Below, in pieces: positions 1 to 9,577 of a stretch of 64,000 nucleotides of DNA. The translations under genes and the position numbers were made by a program. The stretch lies in contig NZ_CP151726.1 of the NCBI RefSeq assembly GCF_038443385.1, positions 4,774,001 through 4,838,000 on the forward strand, given 5' to 3'. This DNA is from Stieleria varia (GTDB lineage: Bacteria > Planctomycetota > Planctomycetia > Pirellulales > Pirellulaceae). Under the pieces are notes generated by a model. The model searched no databases. It was given only the letters and a program-made list of their open reading frames with translations, and was not told the DNA's origin. Every line of letters starts with the position of its first letter. The stretch's first letter is position 1.

Positions 1-1579
1 GGCCGCGAAAGGGCGGCACGTAATCGAACGCGTGCAGTCGACTGAGTTCACGAAGGTTGCGCATCAGCTTTTCACGATCGACATTGGCGAGGTCCATCAG
101 ACGTTTGGGACGCACAAAAACGTCTTCGCCACGTCGCTTGCCGATCACTTGTTGGACGGCGCTCATCACGCGGCGTCGCACTTTGGCTTCGCGAGGCAGG
201 AAATCCAGCAATGTGGGCGCGTCGCTGTCGATTCGGATCAGGATCTGATTGTTGCTGCTGTCCAATCGTTTCAGCACGCCGGCCTTGGCCAACAGAGTTT
301 GCGATGCGCCGATCGCTTCGCTACTGTCACTCGATTTGATCGCCGTCCGAACTTGCTCCAGCGTCAACTCGATCGGGTCCTCGGGTCTCGAGAGCAAGTA
401 CTCGTAGACCTTGCGAACCGTCTCGGGCGACGGGTAGCGATTTTCGATAAAGAACTCTTGGATGTAGCGATCTTGGTAAGAAAAGAACAACGCGCAATCG
501 CTCAACTGTCCATCCCGTCCCGCGCGACCAGCTTCTTGATAATAGGCCTCCAGCGTTCCCGGCATCTGGAAGTGAGCGACGTATCGGATGTCGGATTTGT
601 CGATGCCCATCCCGAACGCGTTGGTCGCGACGATCGCGGAAAGCTCGCCGGACATGAATTGTTCTTGAACCACGCGGCGATGTTGCGGTTCCATTCCCCC
701 GTGATAGACACCGATGGGGCGACGCGTTTTTTCGGGCAACCATTCGCCCAGCTCTTCGCACATCTTGCGTGTGGCCGCGTAGATGATGCCTGCGCCTTCT
801 TGAGCCTTGACGAATTCTGTGAGCTGGCGTTCTTTCTCCGAATCACTCTTGCTGTGCTTGACGGAGAAACGCAAATTCGTTCTGGCGAATCCGGTGACAA
901 AAACGCGTGGATTGTCGAGCTCCAGTAGTCTGCAGACGTCTTCTCGGACCAGCGGGGTCGCGGTGGCGGTCAATGCGATCGTTTGGACGCCGCTGAGGTA
1001 TCGCTTGCGAACTTGTCCCAGCCGTGAATAGTCCGGTCGAAAGTCGTGACCCCACTCGCTCACACAGTGAGCTTCGTCGACCGCCAGCAGAGACACGTTG
1101 CTCGCCGCAATGGCTTCCAGGAATCGACCGTTACGCAACCGCTCCGGTGCGACGTAGATCAAGTCCAACTCGCCACGTGCCATTGCCGACATCGCGTCTT
1201 CTTGTTCGCTCAAGCTCTGGGTGCTGTTGATCAGCCGCGCAGCGATGCCGATTCGTTCCAACGCGTCGACCTGATCCTTCATCAACGCGATCAAGGGAGA
1301 GATGACGATCGTTGTTCCCGGTCGCGCCAGGCTGGGTAACTGATAGCAGAGGCTCTTTCCGCCTCCTGTCGGCATCACGCACAAGACATCTTGGCCGGCC
1401 GCCAACGTGTCGACGACGTCTCGCTGTCCAGGTCGAAAATTTTTGAGTCCGAATCGTGGCAGCAGCGATTCGGGATCGACAGGCGAGAATTCCGTAGGCA
1501 TTTGAGATTCCATGGGCCTCTGGCGTGACAACGGCTCGGTCGGATGAACAGATTGACCGGAAAGTGAGTCCTTGCTCAT
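1..1579 (-). CDS. recQ: ATP-dependent DNA helicase RecQ (3' end cut by window edge)
   Basis: A minus-strand frame is open from an ATG at 1579 to the window edge, giving 526 codons with no stop. The product is a superfamily 2 helicase that unwinds DNA 3'-5' in recombination and fork repair. The translation shows the RecQ motif 0 region (RFGLKNFRPGQRD), Walker A MPTGGGKS, the DEAH box (AVDEAHCVSEWGHDFRP), TATAT motif III, and the C-terminal helicase lobe ending YYQEAGRAGRDG. The cysteine-rich zinc module that follows this point in E. coli RecQ is not visible in the part seen, so the protein resembles the RecQ branch with a different C-terminal arrangement. The start lies about 12 nt after a GGAG. 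The gene diverges from the next one across a 328 bp spacer. The family call is secure; the C-terminal architecture is unknown here. Confidence 0.93.
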   Translation of the reverse strand, partial: MSKDSLSGQSVHPTEPLSRQRPMESQMPTEFSPVDPESLLPRFGLKNFRPGQRDVVDTLAAGQDVLCVMPTGGGKSLCYQLPSLARPGTTIVISPLIALMKDQVDALERIGIAARLINSTQSLSEQEDAMSAMARGELDLIYVAPERLRNGRFLEAIAASNVSLLAVDEAHCVSEWGHDFRPDYSRLGQVRKRYLSGVQTIALTATATPLVREDVCRLLELDNPRVFVTGFARTNLRFSVKHSKSDSEKERQLTEFVKAQEGAGIIYAATRKMCEELGEWLPEKTRRPIGVYHGGMEPQHRRVVQEQFMSGELSAIVATNAFGMGIDKSDIRYVAHFQMPGTLEAYYQEAGRAGRDGQLSDCALFFSYQDRYIQEFFIENRYPSPETVRKVYEYLLSRPEDPIELTLEQVRTAIKSSDSSEAIGASQTLLAKAGVLKRLDSSNNQILIRIDSDAPTLLDFLPREAKVRRRVMSAVQQVIGKRRGEDVFVRPKRLMDLANVDREKLMRNLRELSRLHAFDYVPPFRG

Positions 1580-1907
1580 GGTCTGTCGCTCCAGCGGTTG
1601 CAGCGGTGAAAAGAGGCACGCGTGCGGTTTTGCGGCCAGCGTTCTGCCAAGTATAGGGGATTCGCCGAAGATTTCGATCGGTCGATTCAGCGGTCCGGAG
1701 CTCCGTGCAAATCCTGCAAATTCGACGGGCTCGGCCGGAAAGAGACATTTCAGTCGTCGTGGCTTCAACTCCGTGGGGCGGATGGTGGGGGTCGGATGGT
1801 GAGAACAGTGTTGTGCGTCTATAATTTGTCTGGAAAGCCGATCACCCGTACGGTTTCAGCAGAACCGTTTCCTACCGCTATTTTCTCAATCCGAGTCCAT
1901 ATTCATC
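1580..1907. promoter_or_regulatory. Divergent spacer between recQ and a secreted protein gene
   Basis: This 328 bp non-coding stretch separates divergent genes and must carry both promoters. A TATAAT hexamer at 1820-1825 could be a -10 box for the plus-strand gene, but no convincing -35 sits upstream of it. Short open frames crossing this region have no recognisable product. Confidence 0.3.
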
Positions 1908-2642
1908 GTGCGAAAATCACTCCATTTGTCGTCGGGTTGCGACTCGCTTGCTGACACAAGGCACTTTCTCTCTCGGTTCCGATTCGCCCGTGTTCTTACT
2001 TTTTTCTGTGTGTTCACTCTTGTTTGTATCATTTGCGCGACAAACTCGACGCAAGCCGCCGAACCTGACGCCGCTTTTGTGGATCATTTTGAACAGGGTA
2101 CAGATCGGTGGGAGTTTTTGGACCCGGACACGTGGAAACTGGCTCAGCGAGATGGTTCCAACGTGATCGAGATCACAGATCGCGGCAGCAAATACAAACC
2201 GCCCGTCCGCAGTCCCGGCCACGTGGCGCTGGTCAAAGACCTGGAGTTGGAGAGTTTTGACATCACGTTTCGTGTCAAAAGCACCAAGGACACTGGCAAT
2301 CACCGCGATTGCTGTGTGTTCTTTAACTACCAAGACGATCAACACTTTTATTACGTGCATTTGGGGGCCAAGCCCGATCCGCACAGCGGCCAGATCATGA
2401 TCGTCAAAGAAGCGCCACGGTTGGCGCTGACCAAGAATGAAGCGTTGACACCTTGGGATGATCAATGGCACCGGGTCAAAGTCAGTCGGGACGCAAAATC
2501 CGGCATGATCGCGGTTTACTTTGACGACATGAGCAAACCCCACATGCAAGTGATCGACAAAACGTTTGGTAAAGGACGCATCGGCATCGGATCGTTTGAC
2601 GATTTGAATGCTTTCGATGATGTCGAAATCACTGCGAGATAA
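1908..2642 (+). CDS. Secreted concanavalin A-like (DUF1080-like) domain protein
   Basis: The ORF encodes 244 residues from a GTG start. The N-terminus has a signal-type hydrophobic stretch at about residues 28-45 (VLTFFCVFTLVCIICA), followed by TQAAEP, so it is probably exported. The rest is one beta-sandwich of the concanavalin A-like type related to the DUF1080/3-keto-disaccharide hydrolase family: an N-terminal FVDHFEQGTDRWEF strand, a central CVFFNYQDDQHFYYVH core, and a C-terminal GRIGIGSFDD turn with the VEITAR ending. Such domains in planctomycetes usually accompany polysaccharide binding or hydrolysis. No catalytic residue assignment is possible. A start further downstream is unlikely because it would remove the signal peptide. 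It stands alone, with a 97 bp gap to the next gene. Confidence 0.7.
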   Translation: MRKSLHLSSGCDSLADTRHFLSRFRFARVLTFFCVFTLVCIICATNSTQAAEPDAAFVDHFEQGTDRWEFLDPDTWKLAQRDGSNVIEITDRGSKYKPPVRSPGHVALVKDLELESFDITFRVKSTKDTGNHRDCCVFFNYQDDQHFYYVHLGAKPDPHSGQIMIVKEAPRLALTKNEALTPWDDQWHRVKVSRDAKSGMIAVYFDDMSKPHMQVIDKTFGKGRIGIGSFDDLNAFDDVEITAR

Positions 2643-2739
2643 TCAACTCGTCCGTTCAACTGTGTGCTGTCTAATTCAATCGCAAACCAGACACACGCCA
2701 ACCAAACCGCACGCCAGCAGAACCGAAGGAGTGTTGTGA

Positions 2740-3483
2740 ATGAGTGACTACGGCGCTTTCAGCGATGATTACTACCTGAACATGAACCTAGCCACCGAAA
2801 TGGAGCTGCCCCAGTCGCGCGAGTCGGTGTTGCACTATTTCGAGCAAGTCCGTCGTCGCTATCCCACCATGCAGAATTTTTACTCGCGAGAGAAATCCGA
2901 GTTTGTATTGGAGGAAGAAAAGGACCAGGGCGCCTACCGTTGGGTTTCGATTGAGCAAAAACGACTCAACAGCGGCGCGGTCAATCCAGAGACTTATGAA
3001 TCGGCGGTGGATCAACATCGCATGGTGCTGGAGCTGATCCCCTACGAACTCTCGATCACGCCCTTGGACTGCGAATCGCTGAGCGTGATGCTGGGTTTCG
3101 ATTTCAATTTTCGCGGCAACCACAACGAAGTGCTCGCCGAAGCGTTGGGGATGACACCGGCACTGGAAAAGTTTTCACAGAGTCCGTATTTTAAGTTGCT
3201 CTCGCACGAACCAATTCTACAGTTCGCGTTGGACGAGGATTGTCGCACTCAGTGCCGCGTCAGTTTTGAGTCACGCACGACGGCCTATCAAGTCCGTACG
3301 GGCGAGTACGGTGACGACCAGTTGAGCGTCTACTTGACCGTTCGTCGCTACGACAGCTTGGCCGCAGACGAATCCTTTGCCACCGAATTTGATCGGCTGT
3401 CGGCACTCTGCCGAGACCTCGTGGACGAGTATCTCGTCGGTAACGTTTTGAGGCCACTACAGCAAGCCATCTCGCTGAGATGA
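2740..3483 (+). CDS. Conserved hypothetical protein
   Basis: A 247-residue soluble protein starts at an ATG preceded by a good ribosome binding site (GAAGGAG, about 8 nt away). There is no signal peptide, membrane segment or family motif that I recognise. The N-terminus is acidic (MSDYGAFSDDYYLNMNLATE) and the body is a mixed alpha/beta sequence rich in Glu and Arg. It looks like a lineage-restricted cytosolic protein of planctomycetes. It follows the secreted lectin-fold gene in the same direction at 97 bp, so cotranscription is possible but functional linkage is unproven. Immediately downstream begins a block of palindromic repeats. Confidence 0.75.
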   Translation: MSDYGAFSDDYYLNMNLATEMELPQSRESVLHYFEQVRRRYPTMQNFYSREKSEFVLEEEKDQGAYRWVSIEQKRLNSGAVNPETYESAVDQHRMVLELIPYELSITPLDCESLSVMLGFDFNFRGNHNEVLAEALGMTPALEKFSQSPYFKLLSHEPILQFALDEDCRTQCRVSFESRTTAYQVRTGEYGDDQLSVYLTVRRYDSLAADESFATEFDRLSALCRDLVDEYLVGNVLRPLQQAISLR

Positions 3484-4157
3484 GCGAGTGACTCGTCAGC
3501 AAGTCCAATGCAAGTGTGAGCCGTGGGCCGTAAGGCACCGGGCAGTGCGCTAGCCAGGCAGTACGGTAGCCAGGCAGTACGCTAGGCTAAGCCTGGACTG
3601 CTCAAAATTTGGTATTGACTCGATGTTTCGGCGTTATTCTTTGGGCCGTTTCTCGTCCACTGTCACCTCCCCCAAGGAACTTGGGGGAGGTCGAGCAGAG
3701 CCGTTTAGGCGAATGCGAGGGAGGGGGCGATGCGCACTGGTTGGGCATTTGAACGCGGTTTGCACAGTGAATGCCCCCTCACGGATCTTGCTTCGCTCGA
3801 TCCGACCTCCCTAAGCTGCGCCGGGAGAGGTGACAGAAACTTGCGGAGCGCCACATTGCCACAACCCCAAATTTGAACAGCCCAGCACTAGCCTGGACTG
3901 CTCAAAGTTTGGGGTTGACATTGTTTTTTCAGTCCGTGTTTTTGTTCCATGCATCGCAATCAAAGTGAGCCTCAGGCGCTAGCCGTGGCCGGTATCACAA
4001 TCCGCCTCAGGCCCACGGCTAGCGCCTGAGGCTCACTGGGGGGCACCGGCTGCGCCGGCAGGTCGCGTCATCCGCTTAGATACGTTGAATTGTTGAGGAT
4101 AGAATCCAAATTTCTCGCTAAGTACTTTGATTCCACCGCGTACTAAGCGGGACGCAC
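3484..4157. repeat. Intergenic repeat block (D-, F- and B-type repeats)
   Basis: This 674 bp non-coding block separates the hypothetical gene from the kinase operon. A D-type element runs from about 3591 to 3885, opening with CTGGACTGCTCAAAATTTGG and closing with the inverted end CCAAATTTGAACAGCCCAG. Inside it is a perfect GC-rich hairpin at 3665-3691 and the F core (GCGCCGGGAGAGGTGACAG) at 3818-3836. A second D left end starts at about 3892. It leads into a B-type palindrome built from GAGCCTCAGGCGCTAGCC and its complement at 3965-4035. Nothing here looks coding. Confidence 0.75.
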
Positions 4158-7100
4158 CTAACCGTTCTCCGATCGGAGTGAAGCAAGCTGAGTGCGGAAT
4201 TGACCCAGGATGTTCGTTGTCATGACATTGAGTTCCTGGATCTCAGCCTGTAGTTCGGTCGTTGTTGCCGTGGCCGCGTTAACCTCCAAGTGAGCGGCCG
4301 CGTCGACCACTGGTTGGATTTGAAAGATTGCTGCGTTGCTCTTGAGCGTATGCGCGCCACGCATCAGCCGAGTGCGATCATCGGCAGCCAAACCCGTTTC
4401 AATCTCAGTGATCAGCTTGGGGCATTCGTTGAGAAACAGCTCGACGAACTCACAAAACTGCGCATCGTTCCCGGGGATGCTTTTTCGAGCAAGTACCCAA
4501 TCCACCTTGAAATTTTCGGTGGGAATCTGTGGCTGGGCTACGGGAGGTTCGGATTCGCCATTGCGTTTAATGATCGGCATATCATTCTCCTTTTGTCGGC
4601 GTCCAGAGAGCACGTTAGCAGGATACTCGGCCACGACCCGCAACAGTTCCGGAGCGCTGACCGGTTTGGAGATGTAAGCATCCATGCCGGCTTGCAAGCA
4701 CTTTTCTTTGTCTCCCTTCATCGCGTTGGCCGTCATCGCGACAATGGGGATGTGCGTGTCGGTTTCGTGTTCGCGTTCCCGGATCAAACGCGTCGCTTCG
4801 TAGCCGTCCATTTCGGGCATCTGTATGTCCATCAGGATCAAGTCAAACGGTTCTTTTGCCGAGACCTCGACGGCTTGCAAGCCGTCTGCGGCTACTACGA
4901 CTTCGTGCTTTTGCCACTCCAGGAATCCCAACGCGACGCGTTGATTGACCAGACTGTCCTCAACAAGCAGGACTCGGCGTGGCTCAATCTGATCGTCGGG
5001 AACGAATGTTCGCCTTGTCGGCAGCGTACGCTTGCCCGATTGGGCGGGCAAACGATTCACCTGTTCCATGATGGCATTGAGCAAATCAGACTGTTTCAGC
5101 GGTTTTGCCATATACCGACGGATACCCAAGCTTTTGCATCTCGCGGTATCTCCCTGACGCAATCCGGAGGAGACCATGATGATGGTGCAATTGGCAATCT
5201 CCTCGTGCTCTTGCACTTGCCTGGCAAATTCGAATCCATCCATTCCGGGCATCATGCAATCCAGCAGAACCAGCGAGAAAGGACGGTTTTCGTAAACGGC
5301 GCGATGCATCTCTGCTAAGCCGGATGGACCACTATCTGCCACCACGGGACGCATGTTCCAACTGTTCAACACTTCCTGCAAGATCTTGCGATTGGTGGAA
5401 TTGTCGTCAACGATTAAAGCTGCGACATCACGTAGGCTTTCCAAATCGATGGAAAGTGGTTGCGGTGATGGATCGTGCACTGGCAAGCAGATGTTGAAAT
5501 GGAACTGAGTGCCGACGCCGACCTCGCTTTCGACCCATATTCGACCGTTCATCAATCGTACCAATTCGGATGAGATGGCAAGTCCCAAACCGGTGCCTCC
5601 GTACTCTCGGGTGGTCGATGAGTCAGCTTGAGTGAACGCTTCAAAGACTTGGTCTTGCTTCTCCGGCGGGATCCCGATTCCTGTGTCGCGGACCATAAAG
5701 TGCAGTCGCACTTGGTCATCCGAAATCATTTCTGGTTCGACATTGACGACGACCTCGCCTGCGGTGGTGAATTTGATCGCATTGCCAATCAGATTCACCA
5801 AGATCTGTCGAATCCGATTCGGGTCGCCGATCAAGGTGTCGGGTATTTCCGGGGCGATTCGACAAGCCAGTTCCAGGCCTTTCTCCGATGCCCGCGACAT
5901 CAACGTTTGGCCGGTAACCACAACGGTATCACGCAGGGGAAATGGAATATGCTCCATCTCCAACCGACCGGCTTCGATTTTAGAGAAATCAAGGATCTCA
6001 TTGAGTAAACGCAGCAGTGAATCCGCCGAGTCTCGGACCATATTGAGGTAGTCACGCTGATCGCTCTTGAGTTTTGTGTTGGACAACAGTTCTGCCATGC
6101 CGATGATACCGTTCATCGGAGTGCGAATCTCGTGACTCATATTGGCCAGAAACTCGCTCTTGGTTTGATTTGCCAATTGTGCTTGATCACGAGCCTTTGC
6201 CAGGTCATTCAACGCTTTCTGCAATCGTTGACGCATCATGTTGAATGAGTGTGTCAATTGTCCCAGTTCGTCATTGCTCGTGATCTGGATGTCATCGTTA
6301 AATCGACCTGCGGCCAGTTCTTCCGTCGCCGTGGCTAGCAAGGAGATGGGAGCAGCCAATCTGGCGGCCGACCTTTGAGAAACAATCCAGGCGACGACCG
6401 CCATGAACGCGATCAGGGAGAGCAAGGCAAAGAAGGTCCACTGACTGATCGACTCCACCATTTCAGCTTCTCGGTCCATCAACCGCAGTTGTCGATCGGA
6501 AAGCGATTTGAGCAAACGAGTGGCGTTCCTCGATGCCGGAATGGCTTCTTCCGTCAGCACATGTTGAGCGACATTCCAATTCGACGAACGACGCACATTG
6601 ATCGCCTCCTGACACAGCACCTGATAGACTTGGAACTCATCAATGATTGTCTTCAGGTGCCCTTGCTGCGTTGCCGACAGTGACTCGCGTTCATCCGTCA
6701 GTTCATCCAACTGGGATTGCGCATAGTCAATTTGCTTTCGGAACTCTCGTTCCTCGGCATCATTGGCCGTCTGCAAGAACGAAGCGATCGTGGTTCGCGA
6801 ACGAGTGAACGTGAAACGAAAGTTGGCCAAGGGAATCAACTTCGCTTCATTGCTGTCTTCTGCGTTGCCCTTCTGTTCTTCGTCAAAAATACGCTGCATC
6901 GCGTTCATCAAATCGTCCATGACCGGGTCGACTTGCTTTTCGACTAGATATTTCGCGGGTTCATTCCCCGGCATCCAAGCGACGTCCTCGATCCACCATT
7001 GAGCATCGCGAAGATCTTCCAGCGCCCGCGTTGCTTCTTGAAACTCATCTCGAGTTTCCTTCGTCGTCCATTCCTGACTCAGTTCTTTCAATTTCGCCAA

Positions 7101-7433
7101 TGACGGCAAGATCCTGTCGTTCCACGCTGCGTGTCGTTCGTCTCGAAATTGGGAATCGCCGACCAACATCCAGCCTCTCAATGCTGCCAGTGATTGCTGA
7201 ACGCCGCTTAGCGTTTGAATGGACGCCTGTGCGGTTGGCGCTCGAAGTCGAGCGAGATGGAGCGCGCGATTGCGGAGCCAGTGGGTTGCGAACAGAGCCA
7301 CCACGAGGATGACGATGCTGAATACGGCGACGATCAAGTGCGATCGTAGCAATCGACGACGAAGACTCGGACCCGAAAGCACACATGCGTCCGGATCGAC
7401 CTGGCTCGATGACTCCGATTCGCTATCGGTCAT
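4158..7433 (-). CDS. Membrane hybrid sensor histidine kinase (HAMP-HisKA-HATPase-REC-REC-Hpt)
   Basis: This is a 1091-residue phosphorelay kinase. A transmembrane helix lies at about 33-52, an all-helical periplasmic sensor region at 55-330, and a second membrane helix at 332-351. These are followed by HAMP (about 352-406), HisKA with phospho-acceptor His434 in [15 protein letters not shown], and an HATPase domain with N box at 547-555 and G boxes DTGIGI (583) and GGTGLGL (612). Receiver 1 has Asp725 and Lys777, receiver 2 has Asp869 and Lys923, and the C-terminal Hpt domain has His1028 in GAHTLKSN. All catalytic residues are present, so a complete His-Asp-His relay can run within one chain. 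The ATG overlaps the end of the preceding gene by 11 bp, placing it last in a five-gene operon. The signal sensed is unknown. Confidence 0.95.
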   Translation of the reverse strand: MTDSESESSSQVDPDACVLSGPSLRRRLLRSHLIVAVFSIVILVVALFATHWLRNRALHLARLRAPTAQASIQTLSGVQQSLAALRGWMLVGDSQFRDERHAAWNDRILPSLAKLKELSQEWTTKETRDEFQEATRALEDLRDAQWWIEDVAWMPGNEPAKYLVEKQVDPVMDDLMNAMQRIFDEEQKGNAEDSNEAKLIPLANFRFTFTRSRTTIASFLQTANDAEEREFRKQIDYAQSQLDELTDERESLSATQQGHLKTIIDEFQVYQVLCQEAINVRRSSNWNVAQHVLTEEAIPASRNATRLLKSLSDRQLRLMDREAEMVESISQWTFFALLSLIAFMAVVAWIVSQRSAARLAAPISLLATATEELAAGRFNDDIQITSNDELGQLTHSFNMMRQRLQKALNDLAKARDQAQLANQTKSEFLANMSHEIRTPMNGIIGMAELLSNTKLKSDQRDYLNMVRDSADSLLRLLNEILDFSKIEAGRLEMEHIPFPLRDTVVVTGQTLMSRASEKGLELACRIAPEIPDTLIGDPNRIRQILVNLIGNAIKFTTAGEVVVNVEPEMISDDQVRLHFMVRDTGIGIPPEKQDQVFEAFTQADSSTTREYGGTGLGLAISSELVRLMNGRIWVESEVGVGTQFHFNICLPVHDPSPQPLSIDLESLRDVAALIVDDNSTNRKILQEVLNSWNMRPVVADSGPSGLAEMHRAVYENRPFSLVLLDCMMPGMDGFEFARQVQEHEEIANCTIIMVSSGLRQGDTARCKSLGIRRYMAKPLKQSDLLNAIMEQVNRLPAQSGKRTLPTRRTFVPDDQIEPRRVLLVEDSLVNQRVALGFLEWQKHEVVVAADGLQAVEVSAKEPFDLILMDIQMPEMDGYEATRLIREREHETDTHIPIVAMTANAMKGDKEKCLQAGMDAYISKPVSAPELLRVVAEYPANVLSGRRQKENDMPIIKRNGESEPPVAQPQIPTENFKVDWVLARKSIPGNDAQFCEFVELFLNECPKLITEIETGLAADDRTRLMRGAHTLKSNAAIFQIQPVVDAAAHLEVNAATATTTELQAEIQELNVMTTNILGQFRTQLASLRSENG

Positions 7434-8499
7434 CCGCTGGCCTCCCCGACGCGTTTGACGCCCGCTGCGCGTTCTGCCAACCGTCGGCCAGGTTTCCCGC
7501 TGCTACTTGCTCCAACAGCAATTGAAGCTGCTGCTGCAGAATTCCGGCACGCTGAAAAACCTTGGACGGTGTCTGAGGTCCCGGATCCACCGATTTTCGA
7601 GGAGGTTTTGCATCGGCGAGTTTTCCGTGTAGAAAAGCAACCTCCGAGACCAAGAGGGACGCGATGTCGTGTACATCACCTGGCACAGCCTGTTGAATCT
7701 CGTTTTCATCGATGGAGAGTTCCAGGATCGTCAGGCCAAGATGCACCTCGATCTGCCGAATGAGCTCAAAGCAATCGAGCAAGCGGCGGAAAACGTCTGG
7801 CGGGATCTTGCCGTCGATCAAGTCCGGCGTCGGCGGGAAACGTTCGACGCCTGGATACTGTGCCAGGATCCGCGCACAGTAACTGACCGCTAGATTCACT
7901 TGCTGAAACACGTCTCGCGGTGCATACGGTGTCTCCAACATCAAGTTCAACTGCCGATTGGCTTGGACAATGCTGCGAAAAACGTCCGTCGGTGTCCGCT
8001 CGGCCTCCCGTATTGGTTCCTTGCACTCTTGGGTGATCCCCAAGTGCGACTTGATTTTCAGGATCTGATGCAGCGATGCATCGATGACCTCCAAGACATC
8101 GGCGGGGCGGATCTCTCTTGGTGATTCGAACGTCATCCGAACCACATCGCGGGTCAGATCAAAGGAAAGGCGTTCCGACTTTCCAAACAACGTCAACGCT
8201 TGGAAGTAGACCTCTCGCGGCGCTGCCCCTGAAACCGAGATTTCGCTACGTTGCACCGCCTGACGATCCAGTCGTCCGCGGATCAGCTCCAACTCGCATC
8301 GATACAAGGACATTCGTGCATAACAATCAGGCGGCTCAATCTCTTTCTCGAATGCCCTTGTTGAGTCTTGCAAGCGTGCTGAGTCTCGTGGCAGGGCGAT
8401 TCGGGGGATCATCGTCAGCGTTGCAACTCCGTAGATCATTCGCATGCATTGGCGACGATTAGGCCTATTCGCTGGGACGCTCTCCCGAAACCGATTCAT
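7423..8499 (-). CDS. Helical-repeat protein of unknown function in phosphorelay operon
   Basis: The product is a 358-residue protein with no family I can name. A weak hydrophobic segment near residues 20-35 could be a signal sequence. The body contains about seven units of 30-50 residues, each starting with a D/E-V-F or D-V-L type helix start and ending in a leucine-rich helix. Examples are [55 protein letters not shown] and [19 protein letters not shown]. This suggests an alpha-helical bundle array usable as a protein-protein scaffold or extracytoplasmic sensor partner. Its ATG shares one base with the upstream stop (TGATG), and its 3' end overlaps the kinase start by 11 bp. Such tight coupling implies it works with the hybrid kinase. 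Confidence 0.7.
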   Translation of the reverse strand: MNRFRESVPANRPNRRQCMRMIYGVATLTMIPRIALPRDSARLQDSTRAFEKEIEPPDCYARMSLYRCELELIRGRLDRQAVQRSEISVSGAAPREVYFQALTLFGKSERLSFDLTRDVVRMTFESPREIRPADVLEVIDASLHQILKIKSHLGITQECKEPIREAERTPTDVFRSIVQANRQLNLMLETPYAPRDVFQQVNLAVSYCARILAQYPGVERFPPTPDLIDGKIPPDVFRRLLDCFELIRQIEVHLGLTILELSIDENEIQQAVPGDVHDIASLLVSEVAFLHGKLADAKPPRKSVDPGPQTPSKVFQRAGILQQQLQLLLEQVAAGNLADGWQNAQRASNASGRPADDR

Positions 8500-9017
8500 C
8501 AGGTCGCCTCACTTTGGGATGGTCCCGGAACGTGTTCCCAGTCGTCGGGTTGTCGTCGAGAATCGACCAGCACACTCAAACCGGACGCAAGCAGCGTATT
8601 GTCGCTCTCTGGCATCTCACCGGCGACAACGTTCATGCCTGAGTCATCGTTCCAATCACTCAGGATGATGTAGGTCGCAGGTGGGCTGATCATCCATTGA
8701 ACGAAGTGCTCCGCCAATCTGGTCGACAGTTCCGCGTCGGCATCAGGAAATGGACCGTTGGCGACAATCAAAAAATGGCAAGCCTTCATGTCTCTAGGAA
8801 AAAGGCGGTCACAGCCACGTTGCAGTGCACCGGCGAGTTGATGCCGGAGAAAGGAGACTTGACCATCGAACTCGGCATTACGGTACTCCGCAAGGCTCTC
8901 GGGATCGGATCGCAACAGTGGCACTGCGGTTCCATCCATTCGGATTCCACCGACGTGCCAATCCAAGGTCGCTGTGTCAATCAGGACGACCAAGAAAACA
9001 GGTTCACGGTGACTCAT
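8499..9017 (-). CDS. Hypothetical protein, possibly FIST/vWA-like, in phosphorelay operon
   Basis: This ORF encodes 172 residues when started at the ATG that overlaps the upstream response regulator stop (ATGA). An upstream start would add 16 residues, but the overlap favours this one. The sequence begins with a hydrophobic strand carrying an Asp (PVFLVVLIDTATLDWH), has a second core strand (ACHFLIVANGPFPDAD) and a third (TYIILSDWNDDSG). This pattern fits a Rossmann-like alpha/beta fold of the von Willebrand A kind, but no complete MIDAS motif is present, so that is only a guess. There is no signal peptide or membrane helix. Its place between a lone receiver protein and the helical-repeat protein indicates a role in the same signalling path. 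Confidence 0.6.
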   Translation of the reverse strand: MSHREPVFLVVLIDTATLDWHVGGIRMDGTAVPLLRSDPESLAEYRNAEFDGQVSFLRHQLAGALQRGCDRLFPRDMKACHFLIVANGPFPDADAELSTRLAEHFVQWMISPPATYIILSDWNDDSGMNVVAGEMPESDNTLLASGLSVLVDSRRQPDDWEHVPGPSQSEAT

Positions 9018-9568
9018 GACACTTGGTCCGTGATACGTTGCAGATTGGATTGCAGGGAGACGCACTGTTGCTTGAGTTGACTGGCCAACTCGGGATCGAC
9101 GCGGTCGTTTTCGATCTGTTCCAGCAGAGTCAGAGAGTCGATCAGGTAGCCCTCAAGCTCTGCGTGCACACGATGTTGTGCCGCAATGGTTTCGTAGTGT
9201 TCGGCGGCTTCACGAAGCGCCTCCAGCAGGTCCTCCGGATCCCACGGCTTAGTGATGTATCGGTACAAACCGCCCGTATTGATGGCTTCTACCACCGAAC
9301 GAATGTCTGCGTAGCCGGTGAAGATGATACGGATTGCCGAGGGATGGATATCGCGGACTTGGCTCATCAGTTCCACCCCGGTCATGGTGGGCATTCGCTG
9401 ATCGGTCATCACGACCTGAATCGGATGCTCGTTCAGGATGTCTAATGCTTCCTTACCGCTTTGGGCCGTGTGAACTTGGAAATCTTTCCTGAGCAAGCCT
9501 GTCAAGGAGAACAACACGTCGGGTTCATCATCGACGATCAAGACGGCGGGTTTGGTTATTGATTCCAT
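9014..9568 (-). CDS. Response regulator, receiver domain with coiled-coil tail
   Basis: The product is a 184-residue protein with a receiver domain at about 7-125. The acidic pair is Asp13/Asp14, the phospho-acceptor is Asp56 (MTDQRMP), and the end of the domain carries the GYADIRSVVEAINTGGLYRY and ITKPWDPEDL motif. That motif is typical of receivers joined to HD-GYP domains. Here no HD-GYP or DNA-binding domain follows; instead residues 125-184 form a Glu/Gln-rich coiled coil. It probably works by protein contact, for example as an intermediate phosphate carrier. The stop overlaps the next start (ATGA), and the gap from the upstream REC-kinase gene is only 9 bp. Confidence 0.92.
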   Translation of the reverse strand: MESITKPAVLIVDDEPDVLFSLTGLLRKDFQVHTAQSGKEALDILNEHPIQVVMTDQRMPTMTGVELMSQVRDIHPSAIRIIFTGYADIRSVVEAINTGGLYRYITKPWDPEDLLEALREAAEHYETIAAQHRVHAELEGYLIDSLTLLEQIENDRVDPELASQLKQQCVSLQSNLQRITDQVS

Positions 9569-9577
9569 GAGTGTTCA

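Noticed and set aside
4290-5318. 342-residue plus-strand frame opposite the hybrid kinase
   Set aside because: It mirrors the receiver and Hpt coding region; the translation has no family features and high-GC third positions explain the open frame.
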